Assembly: GCF_000708885.1 (NCBI RefSeq)
Contig: NZ_JEOE01000025.1
Span: 1-38,453, forward strand
Direction: 5' to 3'
DNA from: Cellulomonas sp. HZM
GTDB taxonomy: Bacteria; Actinomycetota; Actinomycetes; Actinomycetales; Cellulomonadaceae
Length of the DNA: 38,453 nucleotides
How positions within the stretch are numbered: position 1 is the first letter of the stretch; each line of letters begins with the position of its first letter. The position numbers and the translations under genes were made by a program. The notes beneath the pieces were generated by a model, which was given only the letters and a program-made list of their open reading frames with translations, was not told the origin of the DNA and ran no database searches. Positions 6,911 to 13,757 of this stretch are shown one piece after another.

Positions 6911-8494
6911 TCAGAGTCCGTCCGCGACCACCGCGGTCGCGCGCAGCCACGCGTCGCGTGTGTCCGACGAGAGCGCGTCGTAGTCGAGCGGACCGCCGTC
7001 GACCAGCGCCTTGTCGTGCGGGACCTCCACGATCGCCCTGGTCAGCGCCCCGAAGTGGGAGCGCAGGCGCTTGCGCAGGTCCTTGTCGACGCGGCGGTCG
7101 GGCTCGGACAGGATCGTCACCGCGTGCCGCACGGCCTCCTCGTGCCCGGTCGCGCGCAGCGCGTCGAGCGCCCACGCCGCTGACTGCGCGGTGTCCTCGC
7201 GGATCGTCGAGACGACGACGATCTGGTCCGCGGCTGCCACCGCGGCCTGCCAGTTGGAGGCGCGCATGTTGTTGCCGGTGTCGACGACGAGCACGCGGTA
7301 GAACCGCGAGAGCACGTCGTGCAGCGAGCGGAACGCGGTCGCGTCGACGTTGGCGGCCGACGCCGAGTCCTCGTCGGACGCGAGCACGTCGAACTGCTGC
7401 GCGGACTGCGTGCGCACGTACGCGTCGAGGTCGCCCACGCGCACCTGGTCGGAGTCGCCGAGCGTGGGCAGCGAGCGCAGCAGGTCCACCGCGGTCTGCG
7501 TGTGGCCCGCGTGCGCCGAGCGCCAGCCGAGCGTCCCGCGCGTCTCGTTGTTGTCCCACGCGAGCGTGTACCCGCCGCGCTCGAGCCCGAACGTCGCGGC
7601 GAGCATGAGCGTCGCGGTGGTCTTGTGCGCGCCGCCCTTGGGGTTGACGACGACGATCGTCTTCGGCCCGTCGAACCCTCGCCGGACCGCGGACTGCTGC
7701 ACGCGCCGGCGCTGCTCCGCGCGGCCGGGACCGGGCGAGACGAGCCCGCCGGTGACGCGCCGCATCCCGACCCGCCAGCCGTGCTCCGCCGGCCCCGGGG
7801 AGACCGGGTGCCGCGCCGCGAGCAGGTCGTCGAGCGTGGGGAGCGGGGTCGAGGCGGCGCGGGTCGTGGGGCTCGGGGCGGTCGGCTGCGAGGGGGCCGA
7901 CGACGGGGTCGAGGTCGGGGCGGACGACGAGGCCGACGACGCCCCCGGGGTGTTCGCGCGTGCGTCGCCCGGTGCGTCGGCGGGTCCCCCCGACGACGGG
8001 CTCGACGGGGCGCTCGAACCCGAGCTCGCGGGAGCACTCGGCGGGGCACCGGGCGCCGGGAGCTCGTGGCCGCCGGACCCGGTCGTCGTCGGGGCCGTCG
8101 CCGATCCCGCAGCACCCTGGCCCGCAGCACCCTCGCCCGAGGGGTCTGGCGCGGCGTTCGCTGCCGGTGCCGGCTCGCCGACGGACGCGGCGGGCTCATC
8201 CGAGGCGTCGTCGGTGGGTGCCTCGTCGACCGTCCCGTCCGGGTGGATGAGGAGCGACCACACGCCCTCGGGGTCCCGGACGCTCACGGGGAGCGCGCTG
8301 CCGACCTCGTCCGCGAGCTCCGCGATCCGCGTGGTGATGGCCGCGCCCGCCTCGGCCAGGGTGTCGCGGCGGATCTGCTCGACCCGGCCGTCGACCGTGA
8401 GCCGGCCGGTGCCGTCCTCGCGCACCTCCGCCTCGATCTCGGGCAGCCGCACGCCGGGCCCGTCCGTCCTCACGGCCTCGTCCACGTCAGCCAT
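6911..8494 (-). CDS. ParA/MinD-like P-loop ATPase with altered Walker A (KGGAHKTT)
   Basis: This encodes 527 residues from an ATG with GAGGAG seven bases upstream. Residues 1-90 form a small folded domain (ending WSLLIHPDGTVDEAPT). Residues 91-215 are an Ala/Ser/Pro-rich linker. Residues 278-527 are a ParA/MinD/Mrp-type ATPase: TIVVVNPKGGAHKTTATLML at 279-298, DNNETRGTLGW after strand 2, and VLVVDTGNNMRASNW in the switch/Walker B area. In the deviant Walker A motif KGGxGKT the glycine before the catalytic lysine is histidine here. The overall plan recalls the Pro-rich ATPases of type VII secretion loci and orphan ParA proteins, but no ParB, parS site or ESX gene is visible. It appears monocistronic. 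ATPase family is confident; cargo is unknown. Confidence 0.85.
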   Translation of the reverse strand: MADVDEAVRTDGPGVRLPEIEAEVREDGTGRLTVDGRVEQIRRDTLAEAGAAITTRIAELADEVGSALPVSVRDPEGVWSLLIHPDGTVDEAPTDDASDEPAASVGEPAPAANAAPDPSGEGAAGQGAAGSATAPTTTGSGGHELPAPGAPPSAPASSGSSAPSSPSSGGPADAPGDARANTPGASSASSSAPTSTPSSAPSQPTAPSPTTRAASTPLPTLDDLLAARHPVSPGPAEHGWRVGMRRVTGGLVSPGPGRAEQRRRVQQSAVRRGFDGPKTIVVVNPKGGAHKTTATLMLAATFGLERGGYTLAWDNNETRGTLGWRSAHAGHTQTAVDLLRSLPTLGDSDQVRVGDLDAYVRTQSAQQFDVLASDEDSASAANVDATAFRSLHDVLSRFYRVLVVDTGNNMRASNWQAAVAAADQIVVVSTIREDTAQSAAWALDALRATGHEEAVRHAVTILSEPDRRVDKDLRKRLRSHFGALTRAIVEVPHDKALVDGGPLDYDALSSDTRDAWLRATAVVADGL

Positions 8495-8610
8495 CGCGTC
8501 GCTCCTCGCTCACCGGGCACCCGTACGACGGTGCCCACGAGTGCGAAACTACGCGAATCAGGGCGTTTGTCCACGCCGGAGCCGTGCGGGCCGGTCGGCA
8601 CGGAGCCGCT

Positions 8611-8701
8611 CGGGTACGGCTCGAGGACTGTTCGGGCACGGCTCGAGGACTGTTCGGGTACGGCTCGCGCACGGCCCGCAGACCGTTCGGGGACGGCTCG
8701 G
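8611..8701. repeat. 22-bp degenerate tandem repeats in the intergenic region
   Basis: Units at 8611-8632 and 8633-8654 differ at one base (CGGGTACGGCTCGAGGACTG versus CGGGCACGGCTCGAGGACTG, each followed by TT). A longer variant occupies 8655-8687 and a partial unit starts at 8688. They fill the 249-bp gap between the RsbW-like gene stop and the ATPase gene start. No function can be assigned. Confidence 0.8.
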
Positions 8702-8743
8702 TGCCCCGCCGGGGCATCCGCGCCGCGCGCGTCGCGCGCCCGC

Positions 8744-9190
8744 TCAGGCGTCCCCGTCGACCTCGAACCACACGGTCGTCGAGCCGTCGACGCCCATCGT
8801 CCCCCAGTCGGTCGCGAGGGCCTCGACGAGCGCGAGCCCGCGCCCGCTCGGCGCCGTGGGCTCGGGGTGCCGCACGCGCGGCGTCCCGCCGCCGTGGTCC
8901 GAGACCTCGACGCGCACGACCGGCCCGGTGACGCGCAGCCCCACGCGCACCTCCTCGCCCGTGGGCCCGTGGACCACCGCGTTGGACACGAGCTCGGCGG
9001 TCAGCAGCTCCACCACCTGGTTCGCCATGCCCGTGACGCCGTGCCCGGCGATGGTCCGCATGACCCAGTGGCGCGCGGCGCGCGGCGCGTGCGGCTCGGC
9101 ACGCACGACGAGCTCGTCGTCCACCGACGCACCCGATGCGGCGGCGCGCCGGATGCTCGGCGCGCTGCGCAGATCCCTGACCTCGCCCAC
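8744..9190 (-). CDS. RsbW/SpoIIAB-like ATP-binding protein (HATPase_c_2)
   Basis: This is a 148-residue single-domain GHKL ATPase. The N-box (ELVSNAVVHG), G1 box (VSDHGGGTP) and G2-like segment (SGRGLALVEALATDWG) are all present. Such small proteins act as anti-sigma factors or serine kinases of partner-switching systems, and are numerous in actinobacteria. No anti-sigma antagonist or sigma-B-type gene lies next to it, so the partner is unknown. The GTG start at 9190 lacks a clear ribosome site, and a strong 12-bp dyad begins four bases upstream (9195-9239), so the mRNA may be leaderless or translationally controlled. Confidence 0.85.
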   Translation of the reverse strand: MGEVRDLRSAPSIRRAAASGASVDDELVVRAEPHAPRAARHWVMRTIAGHGVTGMANQVVELLTAELVSNAVVHGPTGEEVRVGLRVTGPVVRVEVSDHGGGTPRVRHPEPTAPSGRGLALVEALATDWGTMGVDGSTTVWFEVDGDA

Positions 9191-9194
9191 CCGA

Positions 9195-9239
9195 CCAGCG
9201 TGCCCGAAGCGGCCGGGTTCCGCCGGACGGGCACGCTGG
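9195..9239. promoter_or_regulatory. Perfect 12-bp inverted repeat in a divergent intergenic region
   Basis: CCAGCGTGCCCG (9195-9206) pairs exactly with CGGGCACGCTGG (9228-9239). A four-base inner stem (GCGG/CCGC) lies in the 21-bp spacer. It sits between the divergent RsbW-like and LigD-polymerase genes. It could be an operator for both or a hairpin covering the 5' end of the RsbW-like mRNA. Confidence 0.55.
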
Positions 9240-9313
9240 GCGGACGGGTGGTATCGCTGGCGGCGTCGCGGGTGACGTCGCGGGTGTCAGTGGTGCGGCC
9301 TACGGTGGGCGGC

Positions 9314-10393
9314 ATGCCGTCGACGAGCGCCGCGCGACCACCTGCGACAGAGCTGGACGTCCGCGGCCGCACCGTGCGCGTGAGCAGCCCGGACAAGCCG
9401 TACTTCGCCGACCGCGGGATCACCAAGCTCCAGGTGGTGGAGTACTTCGTGTCCGTCGGCGACGGGATCCTCGCCGCGCTGCTGGACCGGCCGACGACGC
9501 TCGAGCGCTGGCCCAAGGGCGTGTTCGAGGGAGCGAGGCTGGCGACCCGCACGGACTCGTCGGGCGACGCGTTCTACCAGAAGCGCGTGCCCGCGGGTGC
9601 GCCGGACTACGTGCGCACCGCGCGCATCGCGTTCCCGAGCGGCCGGACCGCGGACGAGGTCGCGCCCTCGGAGCTCGCGGTCGTCGCGTGGGCCGCCAAC
9701 CTCGGCACGCTCACGTTCCACCCGTGGCCCGTCACGGCCGACGACGTCGACAGCCCGGACCAGCTCCGCATCGACCTCGACCCCCAGCCCGGCACCGACT
9801 TCTCCGACGCTGCGCGCATCGCACCGCGCGTGCGGGAGCTGCTCGAGGAGCACGGCCTGGTGGGGTACCCCAAGACGTCGGGCGGCCGCGGGATCCACGT
9901 GTTCGTGCCGATCGAACCTCGGTGGTCGTTCGTCGAGGCGAGGCGAGCCACCATCGCGTTCGGTCGCGAGCTCGAGAGCCGGATGCCCGACGAGGTCACC
10001 ATGAAGTGGTGGAAGGAGGAGCGGGGCTCGAAGATCTTCGTCGACTACAACCAGATGGCGCGGGACCGCACGATCGCCTCCGCGTACTCGATCCGCGCCA
10101 ACCCCCGCGGCACCGTCTCCGCACCGCTCACGTGGGACGAGGTGCCCGACGTGCACCCGGACGACTTCGACGTCCTGACGATGCCGGCGCGGTTCGCGCA
10201 GGTGGGCGACCTGTTCGCACCGCTCGCGGCGCACGCGAGCCCGCGCGGCTCGATCGAGTCGCTGCTCGAGCTCGCCGACCGGCAGGAGCACGACGAGGGC
10301 CACGGCGACCTCCCCTACCCGCCGGAGTACCCGAAGATGCCCGGCGAGCCCAAGCGCGTGCAACCGAGCAAGGATCGTGACCGCGAGCGCTGA
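9314..10393 (+). CDS. LigD-type DNA repair polymerase/primase (PolDom), stand-alone
   Basis: This encodes 359 residues from an ATG; the upstream frame is open much further but belongs to antisense shadow. It matches the archaeo-eukaryotic-primase-type polymerase domain of bacterial LigD: DKPYFADRGITKLQVVEYF near the N-terminus, the catalytic pair D154/D156 in LRIDLDPQPG, SGGRGIHVFVP with H195, and the third carboxylate D244 in KIFVDYNQMARDRTIASAYS. The spacings equal those of the mycobacterial PolDom triad. This domain fills gaps and adds (ribo)nucleotides at breaks during Ku/LigD end joining. Here there is no fused ligase or nuclease domain and no Ku gene in the window. Its 3' end overlaps the MFS gene by 17 bp. 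Confidence 0.92.
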   Translation: MPSTSAARPPATELDVRGRTVRVSSPDKPYFADRGITKLQVVEYFVSVGDGILAALLDRPTTLERWPKGVFEGARLATRTDSSGDAFYQKRVPAGAPDYVRTARIAFPSGRTADEVAPSELAVVAWAANLGTLTFHPWPVTADDVDSPDQLRIDLDPQPGTDFSDAARIAPRVRELLEEHGLVGYPKTSGGRGIHVFVPIEPRWSFVEARRATIAFGRELESRMPDEVTMKWWKEERGSKIFVDYNQMARDRTIASAYSIRANPRGTVSAPLTWDEVPDVHPDDFDVLTMPARFAQVGDLFAPLAAHASPRGSIESLLELADRQEHDEGHGDLPYPPEYPKMPGEPKRVQPSKDRDRER

Positions 10394-11813
10394 GGTCCCC
10401 GCGACGGACCCGCCCGCCTACTCCTCCGCGCGCGGGCGGTGGGTGCTGCTCGCGACCGTGCTCGGGTCGGCGATGGCGTTCATCGACGCGACCGTCGTCA
10501 CGATCGCGCTGCCCCGGATCGCCGACGACCTCCACGCCGGGACCACCGCGCTGCAGTGGACCGTCAACGGGTACGGCCTGACGCTGGCCGCGTTCCTGCT
10601 GCTCGGCGGATCGCTCGGGGACCGGTTCGGGCGGCGGCGCGTGTTCCTCGTGGGCGTCGTGTGGTTCACCGTCGCGTCGGTGGTCTGCGCGCTCGCACCG
10701 ACGGTCGGCGTGCTGGTGGCTGCGCGCGTGCTGCAGGGTGTCGGCGGGGCGCTGCTGACGCCCGGGTCGCTCGCGATCATCCAGTCGACGTTCGTCGGCG
10801 AGGACCGTGGGCGGGCGATCGGGGCGTGGTCGGGGATGTCCGGCGTCGCGGGTGCGCTCGCGCCGTTCCTCGGCGGGTGGATCGTGCAGGCGGCCTCGTG
10901 GCGGTGGATCTTCGCGATCAACGTGCCGCTCGCGGCGGTCGTGGTGCTCGTCGCGCTGCGGCACGTGCCCGAGTCCGCGGACCCGCAGGCCGCGCACCGG
11001 CTCGACGTCGCGGGGACCATGCTCGGCGCGGTCGGGCTCGCGGGGCTGACCTACGGGTTCACGGCATGGACCGGCGCGTCGCACGCCGACGCGTCCGTGC
11101 TCGCGACGCTCGCCCTCGGGGTCGTCGCCCTCGTCGCGTTCGTCGTCGTCGAGGCGCACCACCCGGCACCGCTGCTCCCGCCCGCGCTGTTCCGGTGGCG
11201 ACCGTTCGCGGGCGTCAACGCGGCCACGCTGCTGGTGTACGCCGCGCTCTCGGGCGTGTTCTTCTTCCTCGTCGTGACCCTGCAGGTGGTCGCGGGCTAC
11301 TCGCCTCTCGCATCGGGGCTCGCTCCCCTGCCGGTGACGATCCTGATGTGGCTGCTGTCGCCGCGCGCGGGCGTGCTCGGGGCGCGGATCGGGCCGCGGT
11401 GGCCCATGACGATCGGGCCGCTGGTGTGTGCGGCCGGTGCGGTGGTCCTCGCGTCGATCGGGCCGCACGCGCCGTACCTCACGCACGTGCTGCCGGGCGT
11501 CGTCGTGTTCGGCCTGGGGCTGTCGCTCACGGTCGCGCCGCTGACGACGACCGCCCTGGCCGCCGCGCCCGACCGGCTGGCCGGCGTCGCGAGCGGGGTC
11601 AACAACGCGGTCGCGCGCATCGCCGGGCTGCTCGCCGTGGCGGTGCTGCCGCTCGCCGCGGGCGTCGGGTCATCGCTCACCGACGCCACCACGCTGCAGC
11701 CGGCGCACCACACCGCGATGCTCGTGTGCGCGGGCCTGCTCGCGGCCGGCGGTCTCGTCGCAGCCGCGACCATCCCCTCCACCGCGGCCGCCGTCCGGCC
11801 GTCGACCGCGTGA
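10377..11813 (+). CDS. MFS transporter, DHA2 (EmrB/QacA-like) family
   Basis: This is a 478-residue polytopic protein with about 14 predicted membrane segments. The first helix motif AFIDATVVTIALPRI (motif D1-like) and motif A GGSLGDRFGRRR between helices 2 and 3 are typical of the 14-helix drug:H+ antiporters. RVLQGVGGALLTPGSLAII and GAWSGMSGVAGALAPFLGGW (motif C-like) follow. Members export antibiotics, dyes or metabolites with proton antiport; the substrate cannot be read from sequence. The GTG start overlaps the polymerase gene by 17 bp, and its stop overlaps the next start (GTGA), indicating one transcript. Confidence 0.9.
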   Translation: MTASAEVPATDPPAYSSARGRWVLLATVLGSAMAFIDATVVTIALPRIADDLHAGTTALQWTVNGYGLTLAAFLLLGGSLGDRFGRRRVFLVGVVWFTVASVVCALAPTVGVLVAARVLQGVGGALLTPGSLAIIQSTFVGEDRGRAIGAWSGMSGVAGALAPFLGGWIVQAASWRWIFAINVPLAAVVVLVALRHVPESADPQAAHRLDVAGTMLGAVGLAGLTYGFTAWTGASHADASVLATLALGVVALVAFVVVEAHHPAPLLPPALFRWRPFAGVNAATLLVYAALSGVFFFLVVTLQVVAGYSPLASGLAPLPVTILMWLLSPRAGVLGARIGPRWPMTIGPLVCAAGAVVLASIGPHAPYLTHVLPGVVVFGLGLSLTVAPLTTTALAAAPDRLAGVASGVNNAVARIAGLLAVAVLPLAAGVGSSLTDATTLQPAHHTAMLVCAGLLAAGGLVAAATIPSTAAAVRPSTA

Positions 11814-13147
11814 GCGCCCCCGCCCGGACCAGCGGCTCCGGGGCAGACGGGTGGTCCGCGTCCGCGCCCCTCAAGGCGCCCGATCCGGACGCCGATCCGA
11901 CCCTCATGGTGCCTGGGCCGATCGCCGTCGGGATGCGTCCGCTGACGCCCGCGGAGGCCGCCCACCTCGACCGCATGCGCGCGTTCCTGCGCGGCAGCGG
12001 CGCCGACGTGACCGACGCGTCCTCCCTGTCCGCGCTGCTCGACCAGACCCGCGCGCGGTGGGCCTCGGCGCGCACCGCCGAGCTGCCCGAGGCGATGCTG
12101 GCCGCGCTCGGGGTCGGCCTCGGCGACCTGGTGCTCGCGCTCGCGCCGGGCGCGCGCTGGGTGCTGCGGACCGCGGGCCCCCGTCCCGCACCCGCGCTGC
12201 TGGGGGCTGACGACGCCGCGGCCGTCGTGCCGCTCGACGACGTGCGCTCCCGCTGGGAGGCCGGTGCGGTCGCGTGGGTCGTGGACTACGTCGCCGCCGC
12301 TGCGCAGCACCTCGGCGCGACCGCGAGCACGCCACCGCCGGTCGCCGCCTCGAGCGCTCCCCTGCCTCACCGCGGTGGGGCGGCACCCTCGCCGGCCACC
12401 CCGGCGCGTTCAGCCTCGTCAACCGCCGGCTGGTCACCCGCCGCCGCGGCGCCCACCGTGCAGTCGGGCGCCGTGCAGTCCGCCACTGTGCAGTCCGCTG
12501 CAGCGCAGTCGGCTGCAGCGCAGTCCGGCACTGTGCAGTCCGGCACTGTGCAGTCCGGCACCGTGCAGTCGGCTGCAGCACCGTCACCTGTCACACCGTC
12601 ATCCGGCACGCAGTCAGCCGCAGCACAGTCAGCCGCCACGCAGTCACCCGCAGCGCAGTCACCCATCACGCAGTCACCCGCCACACCGGGCGCGCCTCCG
12701 GTCGGCGCCGCCCGGCCTGCCGCAGCCCCGACCTCGCGCCGCGCTGCCCGGGTGCCGCGCCCGCACCTGCCGGGCGACCTCCCCGAGCCACCGTCGGTCG
12801 CGGTCCAGATGCTCGCGCTCGAGGTCCTCGACCGAGCGCTCGCGCTCGCCACCGCCGCCGCCGACCCGGCCACGCTGCACCTCGTCGCGGCCGACGCCCC
12901 CATGCCGCTGCGCGCCGCGACCGACGCGACGGCGACGCGCCACGCGGCCCGCCTCGCTCGCGAGCGAGCCGCGGTGGCATGGGTCGCACGCGTCGACGAG
13001 CAGGGCCGTCTGACCGAGACCGGCGACCCGGCGGTCGTCGTGGAGGCCGGTGACCGGGGTGCCGCGACGCTCGTCGTGGCGCACCGGTTCGAGCACGGAC
13101 CCGTGGGCGAGCTCGTGATCGTCGGCCAAGGCCCGGCGCTGCTCTGA
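11810..13147 (+). CDS. DUF3806-like protein with VQSxx pentapeptide repeat linker
   Basis: This encodes 445 residues and starts at a GTG that overlaps the transporter stop by 4 bp. Residues about 45-160 resemble DUF3806 (ALGVGLGDLVLALAPGARWV, then PLDDVRSRWEAG). Residues about 215-293 are a Gln/Ser/Ala/Thr-rich linker of tandem pentapeptides (VQSGA, VQSAT, AQSAA, VQSGT). A C-terminal globular domain of about 125 residues starts near PHLPGDLPEPP and includes LALEVLDRALALATAAADPA. No signal peptide or membrane segment is seen, so it is probably cytoplasmic. The function of DUF3806 is not known to me. The operon joins it to a transporter and a repair polymerase without an obvious logic. Confidence 0.75.
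   Translation: MSAPARTSGSGADGWSASAPLKAPDPDADPTLMVPGPIAVGMRPLTPAEAAHLDRMRAFLRGSGADVTDASSLSALLDQTRARWASARTAELPEAMLAALGVGLGDLVLALAPGARWVLRTAGPRPAPALLGADDAAAVVPLDDVRSRWEAGAVAWVVDYVAAAAQHLGATASTPPPVAASSAPLPHRGGAAPSPATPARSASSTAGWSPAAAAPTVQSGAVQSATVQSAAAQSAAAQSGTVQSGTVQSGTVQSAAAPSPVTPSSGTQSAAAQSAATQSPAAQSPITQSPATPGAPPVGAARPAAAPTSRRAARVPRPHLPGDLPEPPSVAVQMLALEVLDRALALATAAADPATLHLVAADAPMPLRAATDATATRHAARLARERAAVAWVARVDEQGRLTETGDPAVVVEAGDRGAATLVVAHRFEHGPVGELVIVGQGPALL
12458..12687 (+). repeat. 15-bp coding tandem repeats (VQSxx)
   Basis: About a dozen 15-bp units with the core GTGCAGTCCGGCACT or GCGCAGTCGGCTGCA run in frame. Three consecutive units (about 12533-12577) are nearly identical. They encode an elastic, uncharged Gln/Ser-rich linker between the two domains of the DUF3806-like protein. 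Confidence 0.9.
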
Positions 13148-13199
13148 CGGGCCCCGAGCAGGCGCAGACGCACGCTCGGACGCACGCTCGGACGCGCAG

Positions 13200-13493
13200 T
13201 CAGACGCGCACGGGGTGCCAGCGGTTGCCCCAGCGCCGGGTCACGGATCGCCCGCTGATGTCCGCCAGCTCGTCGAGCCGCGCGAGCACCTCCCAGCCGA
13301 CCCGACGCGCGGTGAGGTCGTCGGCGCACTCGTAGCGCACCGTGACACGTGCGCGCCCGCGGACCACCGCGACGTCGAACGCCTCGACCGTCGCCCCCTC
13401 GCGCGCGACGTCCACCGCCGCGGGGAGCACGTCCTGCGGCTGCGTGCCCGGCTGGAGCAGCCCGACGTCGGCGGACACCCGGTAGGACGGCAC
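13200..13493 (-). CDS. Conserved-looking small protein, function unknown
   Basis: This encodes 97 residues, with no signal peptide or membrane segment. The sequence looks like a small alpha/beta fold: alternating strands (ATVEAFDVAVVRGRARVTVRYE), a helix (ARRVGWEVLARLDELADI) and a basic, Trp-containing end (SVTRRWGNRWHPVRV). Codon use matches the neighbours and no overlapping gene competes. The GTG start has no clear ribosome site. I do not recognise the family. The 13165-13205 stretch just beyond its stop has 12-bp repeats of CGCACGCTCGGA. Confidence 0.65.
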   Translation of the reverse strand: MPSYRVSADVGLLQPGTQPQDVLPAAVDVAREGATVEAFDVAVVRGRARVTVRYECADDLTARRVGWEVLARLDELADISGRSVTRRWGNRWHPVRV

Positions 13494-13565
13494 GTCAGGG
13501 CTGCGCTCGTCGGGGTGGGGAGGTCACACGCCCAGGCTAGGCGACCGGCCCCTGAGAAACGCCAA

Positions 13566-13583
13566 AGGCCCCCGAAGGGGCCT
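13566..13583 (-). terminator. Rho-independent-type terminator after tRNA-Thr
   Basis: On the minus strand AGGCCCC-TTCG-GGGGCCT forms a 7-bp stem with the very stable TTCG tetraloop, followed by TTGGCGTTTC. It lies 15 bp beyond the tRNA 3' end and ends that transcript. Confidence 0.85.
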
Positions 13584-13597
13584 CTGGGTGCTGTCTG

Positions 13598-13670
13598 AGC
13601 CGCCTAAGAGAATCGAACTCTTGACCTTCTCATTACGAGTGAGACGCTCTGCCGACTGAGCTAAGGCGGC
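13598..13670 (-). tRNA. tRNA-Thr (anticodon CGU)
   Basis: This 73-base gene has a full cloverleaf. The 7-bp acceptor stem is GCCGCCT/AGGCGGC, the D-arm contains AGCTCAGTCGGCAGAGC, and the anticodon stem TCTCA/TGAGA encloses loop CTCGTAA with anticodon CGT, reading ACG. The T-arm contains AGTTCGATTCT. CCA is not encoded. It has its own promoter (13705-13734) and terminator (13566-13583). Confidence 0.97.
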
Positions 13671-13704
13671 ATCGCCGGACGCGTGCGACCCGGCGAGCGC
13701 GCCC

Positions 13705-13734
13705 ACTGTACCTGCTGAGGCGCGCAGGTTCCAA
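13705..13734 (-). promoter_or_regulatory. tRNA-Thr promoter
   Basis: On the minus strand TTGGAA (13734-13729), an 18-bp spacer and TACAGT (13710-13705) fit a housekeeping sigma promoter. Transcription would start near 13698, giving a leader of about 28 bases before the tRNA. Confidence 0.6.
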
Positions 13735-13757
13735 AGCGGGTCCCGCCGACGCGGCGA

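Noticed and set aside
7319..9313. N-terminal extension of the LigD-polymerase frame by about 665 codons
   Set aside because: The extension is antisense to the ParA-like and RsbW-like genes and low-complexity. The PolDom begins just after the ATG at 9314.
12458..12687. CRISPR or phage tail repeat
   Set aside because: 15-bp periodicity without spacers, in frame, coding for a Gln/Ser linker.
13598..13670. tRNA-Thr as an integration site for a mobile element
   Set aside because: No integrase, direct repeat of the tRNA 3' end or foreign-looking genes are visible nearby.
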